From Parapristionchus giblindavisi (taxonomy: Eukaryota; Nematoda; Chromadorea; Rhabditida; Diplogasteridae), in NCBI GenBank assembly GCA_943737045.1, contig CALSFV010000209.1, positions 1,387,501 to 1,451,500 on the forward strand: 64,000 nt of DNA, read 5' to 3'. Every line of letters begins with the position of its first letter. Position 1 is the first letter of the stretch. Below are positions 1 through 20,899 of the stretch, in pieces. The position numbers and the translations under genes were made by a program. The notes beneath the pieces were generated by a model. The model had not been told where the DNA came from, did no database searches, and saw nothing but the letters and a program-made list of their open reading frames with translations.

Positions 1-285
1 ACGGATATTAAAGTAAATATTAGTACCTATTTTTGTGTTTTTTTTTTCAAAATAAGACAACTTTATCTCAAGAGTTGATTAGTCTAAAGTGCAATTAAAC
101 ATGCAAGTTCAGATAAATCAATACCATACGATACCATAAGGTGAAAAAATAAGTCGTTTTTCACTTTGCACAAAATTTATCACAAAAATTTTTATAATTA
201 TATTATCTTGTAGGTACAGAGACAAAATTATAGTTCCAAAAAAAATGATACGTATCGCGTGAAACATATAACAAACAATTCATCA

Positions 286-432
286 TAGCAGTCGGTCGAA
301 AACCTAAGGAATGAGAACCGACTGGACGAGAACTATTTGCATATGAGAGACAAGGGCTGATGAATAGACAAATTATGCGAATCGTTCTCATCCAGTCGGT
401 TCATATTCATCGATTATCGACGTAGCGGCCGA
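286..432. repeat. Short inverted-repeat MITE, CCAGTCGGTT family
   Basis: The ends GAATGAGAACCGACTGG and CCAGTCGGTTCATATTC are near-inverted copies around TTTGCATATGAGAGACAAG. A second copy is at 15690-15805 and an end fragment at 46270-46290. The right flank, GACGTAGCGGCCGAAA, also recurs at 13096-13111. It looks like a non-autonomous miniature element; its superfamily is unknown. Confidence 0.55.
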
Positions 433-435
433 AAT

Positions 436-1338
436 ACCATAACACGCGTGTCGCTGAAGAATCGAGTAAAATCCGTGGGCGTTTGGCACATTTTTGACCC
501 CCACATATTAATGCATTTTTTGGTAGTCCATAGGGTCCCTAACAACATGGCCCGAGCTTTTTTTCATATCTTCATTTTCAACGTCGAGAGACGACGTCAA
601 ACTTTTTGGAGGCCAAAATCGGCCGACTTTGGAGCTCTGTAGCTCTTCGGGGTGTGGTTTTGGTATCGAGTCATCAACAGAAGAATTTCCTGGAATGTCA
701 AGGAGAATGCACCTGCATCATTGGCCGATCGATATTTTTATTAGTATTTGTGCAAATCGATTTTGTTATATAGTTTTCGTAAAATATATGGGCCGAAAGT
801 TTTCAATAGCTCATTCGACAGAGCTCGACGAGAGGATTTCAATGGTATGCTGAATGTTTCACACGAATTTCTCGATCGAAAAATATTGAAATGCTCATAA
901 CTTTCGAGCGCATATAGATAAAGTAGACATTCAGCATACCATTGAAATCCTCTCGTCGAGCTCTGTCGAATGAGCTATTGAAAACTTTCGGCCCATATAT
1001 TTTTACGAAAACTATACAACAAAATCGATTTGCACAAATACTAATAAAAATATCGATCGGCCAATGATGCAGGTGCATTCTCCTTGACATTCCAGGAAAT
1101 TCTTCTGTTGATGACTCGATACCAAAACCACACCCCGAAGAGCTACAGAGCTCCAAAGTCGGCCGATTTTGGCCTCCAAAAAGTTTGACGTCGTCTCTCG
1201 ACGTTGAAAATGAAGATATGAAAAAAAAAAAGCTCGAGCCATGCTGTTAAGGACCCTATGGACTACCAAAAAATGACCTCTGCTCATTTTCGACTTTTTC
1301 AATGTGTCACCGTTGCGACACGCGTGATAAGGCACATT
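436..1338. mobile_element. Foldback (palindromic) element, about 0.9 kb
   Basis: Bases about 517-865 return as their reverse complement at about 925-1275, with few differences. Arms can be followed outward to CACGCGTGTCGC at the left and its complement near 1315-1330. The centre, about 866-925, is a short loop. The same open frame appears on both strands, which is a by-product of the palindrome and not evidence of a protein. No transposase is recognisable. It is a foldback or MITE-like element of unknown family. Confidence 0.75.
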
Positions 1339-1542
1339 ATAACTTACCAATATTTTTTTAAAATTTACATTTTATGAGCATGCAAACCTAGACTTGTTCA
1401 TCTGTTAATATTATTACTGTTAATATTATTAATTAATATTATTAATTTTTAATTTAATCATCCGACATAGAGTCTTCAAAATCATTCATTCGTACCCTAA
1501 TTGTAAATGAGGAAGCATTGTAAAGGCATGCGAGAATCTATT

Positions 1543-1625
1543 TTTACTCTCCGCTCTGGCAACGCGCTCTCATGGACAAAGAAAGCGAGAGAGCATTATA
1601 CCAGAGTGGAGAATTTAAATTAGCT
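1543..1625. repeat. 80-bp hairpin repeat (CTCTCCGCTCTGGCAACGC family), copy 1
   Basis: The left half ACTCTCCGCTCTGGCAACGC and the right half ending CCAGAGTGGAGA can fold into a hairpin. Copies lie at 2045-2128, 2755-2823 and 6535-6620. Members share the CTCTC...GAGAG core and a trailing AAATTAG or GTTAATT. Similar half-sites occur at 4803-4835 and 7470-7550. Confidence 0.6.
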
Positions 1626-2044
1626 CGTGTCTTTAGAATGGTTGAAATACAAAAATAAATGGATGATTGATAGAGTACGCATGGCTGCAATATTGCCCCT
1701 AATAAATCTACTCTATTTGTCTTATCTCGAGCAATTCAGGGCTTCTTTACCTCTCCCTCTCCTTCTCCCCCTCCCTTTTCCCCCTCCATCTCCCTCTAAG
1801 GGAATCCCTATAATTGCTTATCACAAGGGATATCTTGTAACTGATACAAATGTCATCTATGTAAATAAAACCAGGAAGTACGAGCATATTTGCTTATACT
1901 AGAATGTATCATTGTGAAGCGCACGAACAAGTGCAAGAATGGCAAGAACAATAACAAGAATTGACATAGTCTGGCCTTCAGGGGGTGCGGTTAGACGTAC
2001 AGCACCTATCTCTAACAATAAGGACACATCCCGAGCACATTTGG

Positions 2045-2128
2045 AACTATCCGCTCTGACAATGCTCTCTCTCGCGTTCGTTGTCTACGAGAGAGCGTTG
2101 CGGAAGCGGAGAGTGAAATTAGCTCGCT
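2045..2128. repeat. 80-bp hairpin repeat, copy 2
   Basis: It carries CCGCTCTGACAATGCTCTC and the opposing GAGAGCGTTGCGGAAGCGG, so the two halves can pair. It ends in GAGAGTGAAATTAGCTCG as copy 1 does. Same family as the copies at 1543, 2755 and 6535. Confidence 0.6.
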
Positions 2129-2315
2129 ACATGCCTTTCGATGCTGCACGCGTAAAGAAATAGTTTGAAAATGAATAAATAAATAAATAAATTGAGAAAA
2201 AGCAGATTGATAAGATGGAAGGAGAGACGGACAATGAAATTTTTCTTGAACCTGAGACAAAATATCTCTGCTGATTCAAAATGGAAACACATAGAATAAA
2301 AGTTTTTTTATATAA

Positions 2316-2376
2316 ATCAAAGATCAAAGATCAGAGATCAGAGATCAAAGATCAAAGATCAAAGATCAAAGATCAT
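2316..2376 (+). repeat. GATCAAA heptamer tandem array
   Basis: About eight consecutive 7-bp units, AGATCAA or AGATCAG. The same word, or its complement GATCTTTGATC, fills many short introns of the nonaspanin and DNAJC22-like genes. Confidence 0.85.
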
Positions 2377-2754
2377 ACCTGACTACTCGACGCGGCGGCC
2401 GCACTCTTCTTCGGCGCAGGAATCCGCGTGACTCGCGTCGTGTCACTGCTCCGTGACGAACCCGCTCGGTCTCGGTCACGGTCACGAACCATACCTGAAA
2501 TTAAAGATGTTCGGTATAGGATTATGGGCTAGGTTAACGGGTTTTTTCAAAAAATGCGAGAAAAAAGCGAAAAATGGCGAAGAGCAAAAAGTGAGTCCGT
2601 TCTTTAGGGTAACAATGGTCTTATCAAAAAAATGTCAATTTTTAAATTACTAAATTACGTCAAATTACGTAAATGTTATTCAAAGATATGAACAACTAAT
2701 CAGCGTCACAATACTCTGCTAACACCTTTGCTGCTACATTAATCGGGCTTATTT

Positions 2755-2823
2755 TACACTCCGTTCTGGCAACGCTCTCTCGTAAACAGAGGAAGCGAGA
2801 GAGTGTTGCAAGTGCGGAGAGTT
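2755..2823. repeat. 80-bp hairpin repeat, copy 3
   Basis: CACTCCGTTCTGGCAACGC on the left and GTGTTGCAAGTGCGGAGAG on the right. Same family as copies 1, 2 and 4. Confidence 0.6.
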
Positions 2824-3208
2824 AATTATTATTCTTATTCTTTATTCCATCATAATATGCATAACAAGAAAAATAAGGACATAAAGGTAGTGATGGATGT
2901 CCGTCGCTAATGTAGCGATATCGGTGAGGGTTCTTGGGTACAGTGGCAGTTTGGGAGCTATGGGCGAATCTTAGAAGAAGGTATAATTATATCTGGGGAG
3001 ATCTGAACTTAATTAACTCGGGTGTGAGTTTAAACCAGTGACTGATCAAGTATAGACGCGCGAAGTATCATATATTCGAAAAATTTTTAGCATAACGTGG
3101 TAAAATACGGAAAACGTGTAGCATGAGATTGGAATGTTGCAATTGAAGGAATGGAAAAAACGAGGAAGAAGAGGTGTAGATACGAATTGAATTGTAGTTC
3201 CATCTATT

Positions 3209-3355
3209 CTCTCTCCCTCTCCCTCTCCCTCTCCCTCTCCCTCTCCCTCTCCCTCTCCCTCTCCCTCTCCCTCTCCCTCTCCCTCTCTCTCTCTCCCTCC
3301 CTCTCCCCCTCTCTCCCTCCCTCTCCCCCTCTCTCCCTCTCCCTCTTTCTCCTCT
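3209..3355 (+). repeat. CTCTCC simple-sequence tract
   Basis: About 15 near-perfect hexamers of CTCTCC grade into CTCCCTCCCTCTCCCC. All-pyrimidine on this strand. The long Ser-Leu frames it produces are low-complexity artefacts. Confidence 0.95.
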
Positions 3356-3654
3356 TATCACATGCTTCTATTTGCCAACACGCTATCATGCGCAAAGCGC
3401 AGGAAACAAAGTCGACGAGCCCCTCTATACAAATATTGCGCTGATTTCCTTCCGATTTGGTGTGGTGATTAGGAAACGTCGGCATGTAGAAAAATATCAC
3501 TATATCGGGAAGTTTCGGAAACGACAGAAACACAGAATAACAATCTTGGCGATTGATTATCCTCATCAGGGGAGTGCATGAGGGGATGAGGAGATGAAGC
3601 CAGTTAGATAGACGAGAGACAATGGGGAATGGAGAGAGTGGTAGAGAAGCAGAG

Positions 3655-4019
3655 AATGTGGAAGAGAGAGGGAGAGGGAGAGGGAGAAGGGGAGGTAGGA
3701 TAGAGGGAGATCGAGAGGTAGGGCAGAGGGAGAGAGAGGGAGATGTAGGGTAGAGGGGGGAGAGAGTTAGGGTAGAGGGAGAGATAGAGGGGGGGGAGGA
3801 GAATAAGGAGAGGTAGAGAGATAACATGGCTAGAGACACAGGATTCAGCTCGGTGAGGTAAGAAGCCAAACAGTCGAAACAGGTGGGGAGTAGAAGATAC
3901 GTAAAATGGAGAAGGATGGGTAGAGAGAGGGAGAGGGCGAGAGAGAGAAGGAGAGAGGGAGAGAGAGAGGGAGAGAATGAGAGGAGGGAGTGAGGGAGAG
4001 AGATCGAAAGAGGGAGAGG

Positions 4020-4059
<40 letters not shown>

Positions 4060-4077
4060 GAAAGAGAGAGAGGGAGA

Positions 4078-4134
<57 letters not shown>

Positions 4135-4199
4135 GGAGAGGGAGAGAGAGAGAGGGAGAGGGAGAGGGAGAGGGAGAGAGAGAAAGAGAGAAAGAGAGA

Positions 4200-4235
<36 letters not shown>
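3655..4235 (+). repeat. GA-rich purine tract, about 580 bp
   Basis: Long GAGAGG/GAGAGA runs, densest at 3915-4233, interrupted by about 100 bp of mixed sequence near 3800-3910. The purine bias is opposite in strand to the pyrimidine tract at 3209-3355, so the pair could form a large imperfect hairpin. No gene is supported here. Confidence 0.95.
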
Positions 4236-5369
4236 TAGCGAAGTAAACATCAGAGGAAGCCTAGTAACCGAATACAAAAGGAGACATTTATGAAAGGATC
4301 ATGCAAAATTAATTTTCTTGTCTGTCCCTAACGATACGGAATTCATCAAAAATATATTGTATGATAAAAAAGGTAAAGGTTTTCCCGTTATTCAAGACGC
4401 GAAGCTCGACGGGAGATCTTTTCTAGACAAGTGATTTATTAACCATTGCAAGAGAAAGGCTAACACCAGTTGATCTCGCGTTTCAGTCTCCGATATTAGT
4501 CCTGATAGATCATGGATAGATAATCATGCAGCCATTGTTCACGCAATACAATATAAAATACTTGTTCGCAGCGGTATTATTTTTGTTCATTTTTCTTCTG
4601 AGAAAAATTTTTTTTTAATTTTCAGAATTTCTATTATGTGTTCCAATCAATGACAACTCGATGCACTGGTCGAAAATGTGAAAAGAAAAGAAAAGCCGAG
4701 AAAGAGCTCTTTTCGTCCTGTTCAACACCACATACCTTTTCAATTTTAAGTAGTTAAAATATTTTTTATAATGACTTCCTCGCGTTTCGGAAATTTTCCG
4801 AAACACTCTCTCACTTTTGCACACTGTCTCGCCTTTTTTCTCTTTTCTTCTCTGGACTCTCTAACTTCCATGCACTCTCTCTCACCCTTTAATCCATTCT
4901 GATATCTGGACGATGATGCACAGTGACAGTCATCTGGTGAGTATTACCAGGTGATGAGAGAGCATGGGAAAGTGAGAGGGTGCGAGAGAAACGAGAGAGA
5001 CATAGAGAGCACGCATAATGAGGAGCGTGACAGAGAAAGAGAGTGAATTGTTGCATGGTGATAAAATAGAAATGAAGAGAAGATATCGAGCTTATGATTA
5101 TGTCCCGAAATCAAGAATTCCTTGAAGTAGTAAATGTGACGCATTATGTTTGAAAAAAGAGGCGAGAGAGTGTAAAACAAGGAATTTTCTCTGCTTTTTT
5201 TAACACAGCATACGCAAAAATCGGTTGATCACATCGGAAGAAAATCAAAATGTACAGGGACAATAAGTTGACTAAAATATTGAAGCATATAAATGAAAAT
5301 AGTATGGCAGCGAGAGATTGCGCGATAGTGTTGGGAGGATGATTCATAAAAAGAAGAGAGGGAGGGGGA

Positions 5370-5530
5370 GAGCGCTGGTTTTTCGAGAGAGAGAGAGAGG
5401 GAAGAAGGGCGGGAGAAGGAGAGGGAGAGAGAAGAAGAGAGAGAGAGGGGGAGAGAGAGATAGAAATAGAGGGAGAGGGAGAGAGCTAGATGGAGTGAGA
5501 GGCAGAGAGATGAGGGGGAAAATAGGGGAG
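5370..5530 (+). repeat. GA-rich simple repeat
   Basis: Purine-only GAGAGAGG/GAAGAGAG runs. The Arg-Gly-Glu and complementary Ser-Leu frames are low complexity. Confidence 0.9.
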
Positions 5531-6185
5531 AAGGAGAAATTGATAAGAAAAAACTACTTCCATACCAGTATGTATAGTGGTATAAGACCCGGCAAAATAA
5601 AATAAATAAAAAAACATTTATTCCTGTGTAAGAATGGAACGGGCACACAAAAATGATAAGAGCTTGATCAATCGTCTTTTCCATCGGAGAAGTTCATCAT
5701 ATTGTAAATATATAAATAAATAATAAATTTATTAACATCTGTGTGTTGTTTTAGATTTATCATAGTTTTTCTTAAAAATTTCTAACACAACCCATTTTTA
5801 GTCCCTCCCTTTCTTTCTTTTTAATTAATCCGTTGTATAGTTTTCCTAGTTTTAAGTTCATATCTTCATAGAAAAAATTGTAGACACTTTCGAGAGAATC
5901 GCAAAATAAATAAATAAACGAATTCAGTTTGATGGGATATCCGTTCTGTCTCTTCAGATACAGTAGTAGTTGTTGTCGATTGGGCAAACTCTTCCTAATT
6001 ATCGATTGATTACACTTTTATAAAGCAAATAAATAATATTTATATATTTCATCTACACGCATGCAACGACACACGAAGATGAATATGATCAGAAATAAAT
6101 AGGTGATGACAATGAATAAGCAAACGAAACATATTTCATATAAGTTTCACTCTCAATACATTACCCTCATATTCGTATTAGAATT

Positions 6186-6280
6186 TGATAATTAAATAAT
6201 TAAATAATTAAATAATTAAATAATTAAATAATTATATAATAAAATAATTAAATAATAAAATAATTAAATAATTAAATGAT
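6186..6280 (+). repeat. AT-rich tandem repeat (AATTAAAT)
   Basis: Repeats of ATAATTAA, with some ATAATAAA units, over about 95 bp. Confidence 0.9.
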
Positions 6281-6534
6281 GCACACCAATGGTAGGACTC
6301 AAAATTCGTGAAAACATTATAGATCATAGCCACAGCATTCTGGTCCAAGCCATTTTTCTTCCAAAGCAAGACAAAGGAGAGACCATTGTATTCGAGAGAG
6401 TTTGTATGTTGAGCGGTCGTTCTTGCTTTGAAAGTCATGAGAACGCTGTGTAGCTGATCGCCGTTATATAATCTTACGAGATAAATGGAGGGGGTATCAA
6501 ATTGGAATTTTGGCCCCCTTAAAGGCACACCCGA

Positions 6535-6620
6535 GCTAATTTTTCTCTCCACTCTGGCAAGCCTCTCTCGTAGACATAGAAAGTGAGAGAGTATTGACAG
6601 CGCGGAAAGTAAAATTAGGT
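6535..6620. repeat. 80-bp hairpin repeat, copy 4
   Basis: CTCTCCACTCTGGCAAGCC on the left and the opposing GAGAGAGTATTGACAGCGC on the right, then AAAGTAAAATTAG. Same family as copies at 1543, 2045 and 2755. Confidence 0.6.
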
Positions 6621-7897
6621 CCTGGTGTATTTTTGAAAATCTAAAATCAATTCATCAGAAAACGGAAATCGACCAGTGAGATTCGTGTATCATGCGCAAT
6701 AATTCTAATACAGCAAATTAACGTGGCGATCTGTAGGCATGATCATCCGGAAGATCAAAAATCATGAATTCTCATTAAACGAGGTCAGAGACGCAGAGGA
6801 CCGCTCGATCTTCATCGTCATTCCCACAGGCAACTCGTTCATTGCCTCGCGCACTCTGCCTCCCCTGCCACTCTCGCCCATTCTCTTTGCCCTCAGGTAA
6901 GCAAACATTGCAAGCGGAAGGGAGGGATATAGTACCAGCCCCACTTTGCTACTCTACCTCTACCTCTCCCTATCATGATCTCTCCCTCTCCCTCTGCCTT
7001 CCACCCTCCCTCTCCCTATCAAATTACAAGTCCCAACCACTCGGAGCACATACAAATTAACCCAGTAATCAGGGCCACTCACGCCAAGTGCCCATCCATT
7101 CCTAGAAAGAGCCAAGAGCCTTTTTAATTGCCCTTAATGACCACAAACAATTAAATAAATAGATTTAATTAAATAAACAAATCAAAGGACCAATGTATAT
7201 TTATCTCTATACTCTCAACATACAGTAATCCATAACAAGCAATCGGTACTACCCAATAAATTACTGTAACAATCAATCGATAGAATCTTAGCAGAAAGAG
7301 CGAACAAACGGAGCAAAATTTAAAACATTTTTGAGAAACAAGAAACAGCCCAATAATGCGATTCAGAAAAGGGGACAAAAACGGAGTCGATGAAGAAGAA
7401 ACAAGTGGACGACAGTAGATAACAGAGGGAGATAGATGCAAGGAGATGTAGCTAGGAGATGTCCCTGAATACTCTCTCACTTCAACACACGCTCTCGCCT
7501 CTCCGACTGCCTAAACTCTCTCACTTCTGCACACACTCTCGCCGGATCTGTCTGACTGTCTGCAGCTATCGCCTCCTCTCCAAACATGAACAAAGAGAAT
7601 TGATGGAAGGTATCAGGGAGCCACGGTGATGGATGAGGAGAGAGCGCCAGACGAGCAGACAGGAGAGGCCAGAGACGCAGAGACACAGAACTAACAAAAG
7701 AATGATTGGATAGATAAGAGGAGATGGACATCACAATGTGATAGGAGGGGGAGGGGAAACAAAAGATGATCTACAATACAAGCATAACAGGGTAATGGTG
7801 AAAGAAGAACATTACGACATATCGGAAAAGTTCGATAGGACCGGAGCCGGGAAATAGCAAAGATTAGGGTAGGACCGGGGAATAGCAGATCCGTCGT

Positions 7898-16408
<8,511 letters not shown>

Positions 16409-16704
16409 TTCGACTGAAATCAGGAAAAGTATTTAAACTTAAGCCTGAATTGGGCAAAAACTAGAATAGATAACTGAAATAAAAGTTTGAGGAGTTTTGG
16501 AAAGCCTGATAGAAGGCCTGCAGGAGTTGTGAATGCGTGCGAAAAGAAATTTTAAATAGTAAATTAGAGTTATTCATAAAATGATGCAAGAAACAGCAGG
16601 CATAAGAATTGTGCAACAAATTCAAGTGAAAGTGGTGTAGTTCAGCATACGGTAGTAAGTAAAGAATACCGATCATGAACTAACTTTTCAAACGAAGTTT
16701 AAAA
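16409..16704. promoter_or_regulatory. Upstream region of the synthetase gene, left half of a divergent intergenic region
   Basis: This sequence lies 5' of the synthetase start codon. The nonaspanin gene starts on the other strand at 31373. Without the inserted block the two starts would be about 1.2 kb apart. No specific promoter motif is evident. Confidence 0.45.
16696..16704 (+). repeat. 9-bp target-site duplication, left copy
   Basis: AGTTTAAAA here is repeated exactly at 30481-30489, directly outside the inverted termini GGCAGTTCGC...GCGAACTGCC. Confidence 0.85.
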
Positions 16705-17574
16705 GGCAGTTCGCATTTCGCACCGTGCACCGCTGCACCGATGCACCGTTTGCGGTGCGGAATATCGCACCGTACGCTGCACCGTGCACCGATTTACGGG
16801 TGCGAATTTTTGCACCGAAGGGTGCGGTTTCACGGGAAAATTTCGCACCGGGTATTTATTTATAATTATCATTTCTTTTATTATATTTATTTTTTGATTG
16901 GTTCTTTATTATTTCCTGAAACTTTCAATCTCCTACTTCCACAATCTTTCAATGGCACATCATTTTCAATTATTCTGAAACGCGTCTATTTCGACCGTCC
17001 GTTAGAAACTCGAGGATACGAAAAGTAGTCTTATTCGTCTGTTCCTAATGATGTAGAGAAACATGATTGCTATTTAAGTTTTATAATGATTTTCCGAGAT
17101 TTATGTAAGTTTCAGTTCCGGCTCTCATTTCGACTTGTTCAGACCTCACGATATTTCATCAAAGGAGGTATGTCTTTGTTTTTATGTCACTTGGGACCGA
17201 TTAATAATCATTTCTGTGGAAAGTCCAACATGTTAATCAACTAACCTTCTACACCTAAAATGAGTAAAAATGAATAGGTATATTTCTGTATAACACATCG
17301 TAGTTTCTAGCGAATACGAAGGGACATTCTAGTTCCTTATTCTATATATCAGCATAAGCCAATACGCATATGGGTCGGCTATAATTGTCACCGAGTGGTA
17401 AATGCGAACGAGAACGGCAATAGATTTTGCAAGGACGGGCCATCGAACACTCAACTATTTGACTGCCAGCCAAACGTGTTCACTATTCGACTAACTGGAC
17501 GACCGTATCCCGCCTGTTGCAGTGACTTTGGAGATCATGCTTACTGTATTGTTCAGAATTCGCGGGTAATGGTT

Positions 17575-20440
17575 TAGTAGTGTTCATCGCAAAGTGTTCA
17601 TCGCTTGAGACATCGCTCTAGTTACTGTTGGTATCATAAGTGGTCGGCATTGTCACTAGACGATTTAGTCAAAATTCACTCAAAAATTCATTCAAAAATT
17701 AATTCTTTGTGTCGCACCTCCCGATTTTGACGTCCGACCACCCGAATTTAATTTCCAGCGACCATGTTGCCAACGTGGTTGGTATGAGCTCTAGTGGTTA
17801 CTATAGTTATGAGCTTTAGTAGTAATTACCATAGGTCTGAGCTCTAGTAGTGCTTATCATAGATCTCAGTTCTAGTTGATAATACTGTGAGTGTGAGCTC
17901 TAATGGGGATTACTGTAGGTTTGAGCTGTAATGGGGTTACTGTAGCTCTGATATGTAGATTAGATTGTATGTCTTTGCTCTAGTCGGCATTACTGTATGT
18001 TTTAGCACTAGTGTAGATTAGTGTAGGTCTTTAGGTTGGGGGACTGAGCTCTAGTAGGATAACTGTAGGTGTGAGTTCTTGTGGGACTACTGTTATAGTC
18101 ACAGCTCAGACCTATAGTAATTCCTACTACAGCCCTACTAGGAATAATTGAGACTACTGTAGATTTTGATCATAACAAAGAAAAAACGAAGCACGAAAAA
18201 GTTATATTTAAATAGATCTTGGGATACGGTAGGAATTACCGAGGATACTGTAGATATCGACACATCAATTAAACATCATGTTATTTCCAGTGATCAGTCG
18301 ACCGCCTCAGCATCTTCGCCCTCTCCCAGCAGTCGATCTACCGAGGAAACGCGGTATGAGTTCTATTGGGGATTACGGTAGTCTGAGCTATAGTGGGATT
18401 ACTGTAGATATGAGCTATAGTTGATATTACTATAGGTGTGATCTCTAATGGGATTACTGTAGCTCAAAGCTACAGTAATGGATATTACTGTAACTGTGAG
18501 CTCCTGTGGAATTACTGTATATCTGAGCTCTAGTGGAGATTACTGTGGGTTTGAGCTATAGTGGTTTTACTGTTTGCATGAGCTCTAGTAGGGATTACTG
18601 TAGGTATGTACTCTATTGGGGATTACTGTAGCTTTGAGCTGCAGTAGAGATTACTGTAGGTGTAAGGTCTAGTGGAGATTATTATAGGACTGAGCTCTAG
18701 TTACTGTTGGTATCTTAAGTGAGCGAAATTGTCGATAGCGATAAGACCAACCCGCTTTAGCCAAAATTCACTCAAAAATGAAATCCTTGTGTCTCAAGCA
18801 CCCGATTTTGGCTTCCGGCCCTCCCGAATTTAATTTTAAACAAAGAAAAAACGAAGCACGAAAAGGTTATATTTAAATAATAGATCTCGGGAATTACTGA
18901 GGATGCTGTTGGTATGAGCTTCAGTGGGGATTACTGTAGGTGTGAGCTGTAATGGGAGTATTGTAGGTCTAAGGTCTGATTTGGTTATTGTAACTCTGAT
19001 CTGTAGTGAAGATTACTGTAGGTCTAAGGTCTGATTGGATTACTGTAGGTCAGAGCTGTAATGGGAATATTTTTGGTATGAGTGCGAGTGGGGAATACTG
19101 TAGCTCTGGGCTCTAGTCGGCATTACTGTAGGGGTTACTGTAGTTATGAGCTTTAGTAGTAATTACCATAGGTCTGAGCTCTGGTAGTGATTATCATATG
19201 TCTCAGCTCTTGTTCATAATACTGTAGGTGGGAGGTCTAATGGGGGAATACTGTGGGTCTGACAAGGAGTCTCTTATGTCTTAAGGTGGCGATAAGTGAC
19301 GATTTATAGCTTATTTGAAAGCCCTTTCTCTGTAGAATAAGAATGTATGTTTCAAAAATCCGAAACGGCTCTGTACATGGATTTAAAAAAATCCAAAGTT
19401 TGAGCAATTTCTGCCTTGAAATTCCTGTGTAATGGCAGTTGAATTACCGTACAATGATGGGTTTCTTCTCCGCGCTCTCTTTACGAGCTAGTGGTGGCGC
19501 AGTGGTAAAGATGTCGCTTACAATTTTTGCGCTGCGGGTTCGATCCCCACCGCTGCGACATGTTTTGCCCGATTTTTACACTTGTCTTTTTTTATGATCT
19601 TTTTTTTAAAATCATACATAACACAATATAATGTTATGTTATGTGTAGGAAATAACATAAAGAATAGGAAAAAAGGAGGAAAAAAAGAAACTTGAAAGAT
19701 TCTGAAGAATGTATAGCTTAGCAATTGATTGGAGAGGGAAAGAAAGAAGAGTAGATCAGATTATAGATTTATTGCTTGACTTATTCGTTTATTATTCAAA
19801 TCTATGAGTGTTGTTCTTTGTTTCATCGAGAGATTTCTGAAATACGTTGAATCTTTCAATCAACACTGACAAACTTTCAGACAGATTGGATGCATGGATA
19901 TCAGTAAGAATGAAAAAAAAAGAAGAAAAAAAAATTTTTTAATCATAAAAAGACAAGTGAAAAATCGGGCAAAAAATGTCGCAGCGGTGGGGATCGAACC
20001 CGCAGTGCAAAAATTGTAAGCGACATCTTTACCACTGTGCCACCACTAGCTCGTAGAGAGATCGGGGAGAAGTAGCCCATCATTGTACGGCAATTCAACT
20101 GCCATTACACAGGAATTTCAAGGCAGAAATTGCTCAAACTTTGGATTTTTCAAAATCCATGTACAGAGCCGTTTCGGATTTTTGAAACATACATTCTTAT
20201 TCTACAGAGAAAGGGCTTTCAAATAGGCTATAAATCGTCACTTATCGCCACCTTAAGACATTAGAGACTCCTTGTGAGCTGTAATGGGGTTACTGTAGCT
20301 CTGAGATGTGGTTTAGATTACTGTAGGTCTAACTCCAGAAGGCATTACTGTAAGTATTACTGTAGGTTTTACCACTAGTAGAGATTAATGTAAGACTGAA
20401 CTCTAGTGGGATTATTGTAGATCTGAATAATTGAGATTTC
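17575..20440 (+). repeat. Degenerate TTACTGTAGGTCTGAGCTCTAGT minisatellite
   Basis: Dozens of loosely spaced units of about 30-35 bp, built from ATTACTGTAGGT, TGAGCTCTAG and TGGGGATTACTGTAG. They are interrupted by the tRNA-like palindrome at 19263-20274. A separate module containing ACTCACTCAAAA and CCCGAATTTAAT occurs twice, near 17620-17760 and 18700-18835. Confidence 0.75.
19263..20274. mobile_element. Palindromic element with a tRNA-like module in each arm (CAAGG termini, TGA duplication)
   Basis: The ends are CAAGGAGTCTCTTATGTC and its complement, with TGA directly outside each (19260-19262, 20275-20277). Arms of about 350 bp contain, in opposite orientations, a tRNA-like stretch: A-box TGGCGCAGTGGT at 19494 and B-box GGTTCGATCC at 19537, mirrored near 19985-20045. 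No clean cloverleaf folds. The start CAAGG and the 3-bp target duplication match the element at 40156-41352. The 3-bp target suggests a PIF/Harbinger-like mechanism, an inference. Confidence 0.8.
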
Positions 20441-20899
20441 TGTAGATTTCGATCGGAACAAAGAAAAAACGAAGCGCGAAAAAGTTAAATTTAAATAGAT
20501 CTCGGGATACTGTAAGAATGACTGCGGATACTGTAGATCATTTGAACATCATTTTCTTTCCAGTGATCAGTCGACCACCACAGTCTCTTCGCCTATTCCC
20601 AGTTGATCTACATACGACCCACTACTATCATCTTCTGGAGACTTCGAAGTTATAGTTGAAGATATCATATATTATTCATCCACGGGAATGGACCCGAAGT
20701 AACCGCTGTAACTGTTCACAATTTTATCTCGCTTCATTTTGATTTTTCGTTAAATTGTACAATAGCGAATTGATATTGTCCCATTGTACCTCGTTATGTC
20801 TTGTAAATATTGCTTGTTTTGTTTGTTGTTATCTCATTACTCTAAGAAACAAATAAATCCTTGAGAAGTGAGTGGTGCGAATTACTACTAGGCTACCAG

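Larger units (their letters stand above)
1339..3200. other. Gene-free stretch with small repeats
   Basis: No supported exon. It contains three members of an 80-bp CT/GA hairpin family (see separate entries) and a GATCAAA heptamer array near 2316-2376. The rest is AT-rich unique sequence. Confidence 0.5.
4236..7897. other. Gene-free stretch downstream of the synthetase gene
   Basis: I find no exon with convincing splice sites and protein similarity. The region has a GA tract at 5370-5530, an ATAATTAA repeat at 6186-6280, a hairpin repeat at 6535-6620, and scattered CTCTCAC(T)TC half-sites. It lies 3' of the minus-strand synthetase stop codon, so it may include its 3' UTR. Confidence 0.5.
17353..20702 (+). 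pseudogene. Decayed spliced gene candidate (cysteine-rich exon plus Ser/Thr-rich exons)
   Basis: I do not recognise this protein. An exon at 17353-17564, after an ATATATCAG acceptor and before a GTAATG donor, reads about 70 codons with six cysteines (YNC, RFC, FDC, ACC, AYC). A 63-base exon at 18291-18353 (after TTATTTCCAG) is phase-compatible and reads DQSTASASSPSPSSRSTEET. A related exon at 20564-20702 has the same start but an in-frame TGA at 20604, where the first copy has CGA. It then runs open to a stop, with AATAAA near 20851. The 18174-18350 segment is repeated at 20457-20600. The exon chain is inferred. It may be a gene captured by the element and now broken. Confidence 0.3.

Noticed and set aside
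448..1350. Matching open frames on both strands
   Set aside because: Identity is explained by the palindrome; no protein similarity and no splice signals.
3204..4277. Long open frames of Ser/Leu or Arg/Glu (up to 357 codons)
   Set aside because: They are translations of CT/GA simple repeats with no splice context or conserved motif.
19487..19565. Functional tRNA gene
   Set aside because: A and B boxes are good, but acceptor and anticodon stems do not fold. A mirror copy lies in the other arm, so it is transposon cargo.
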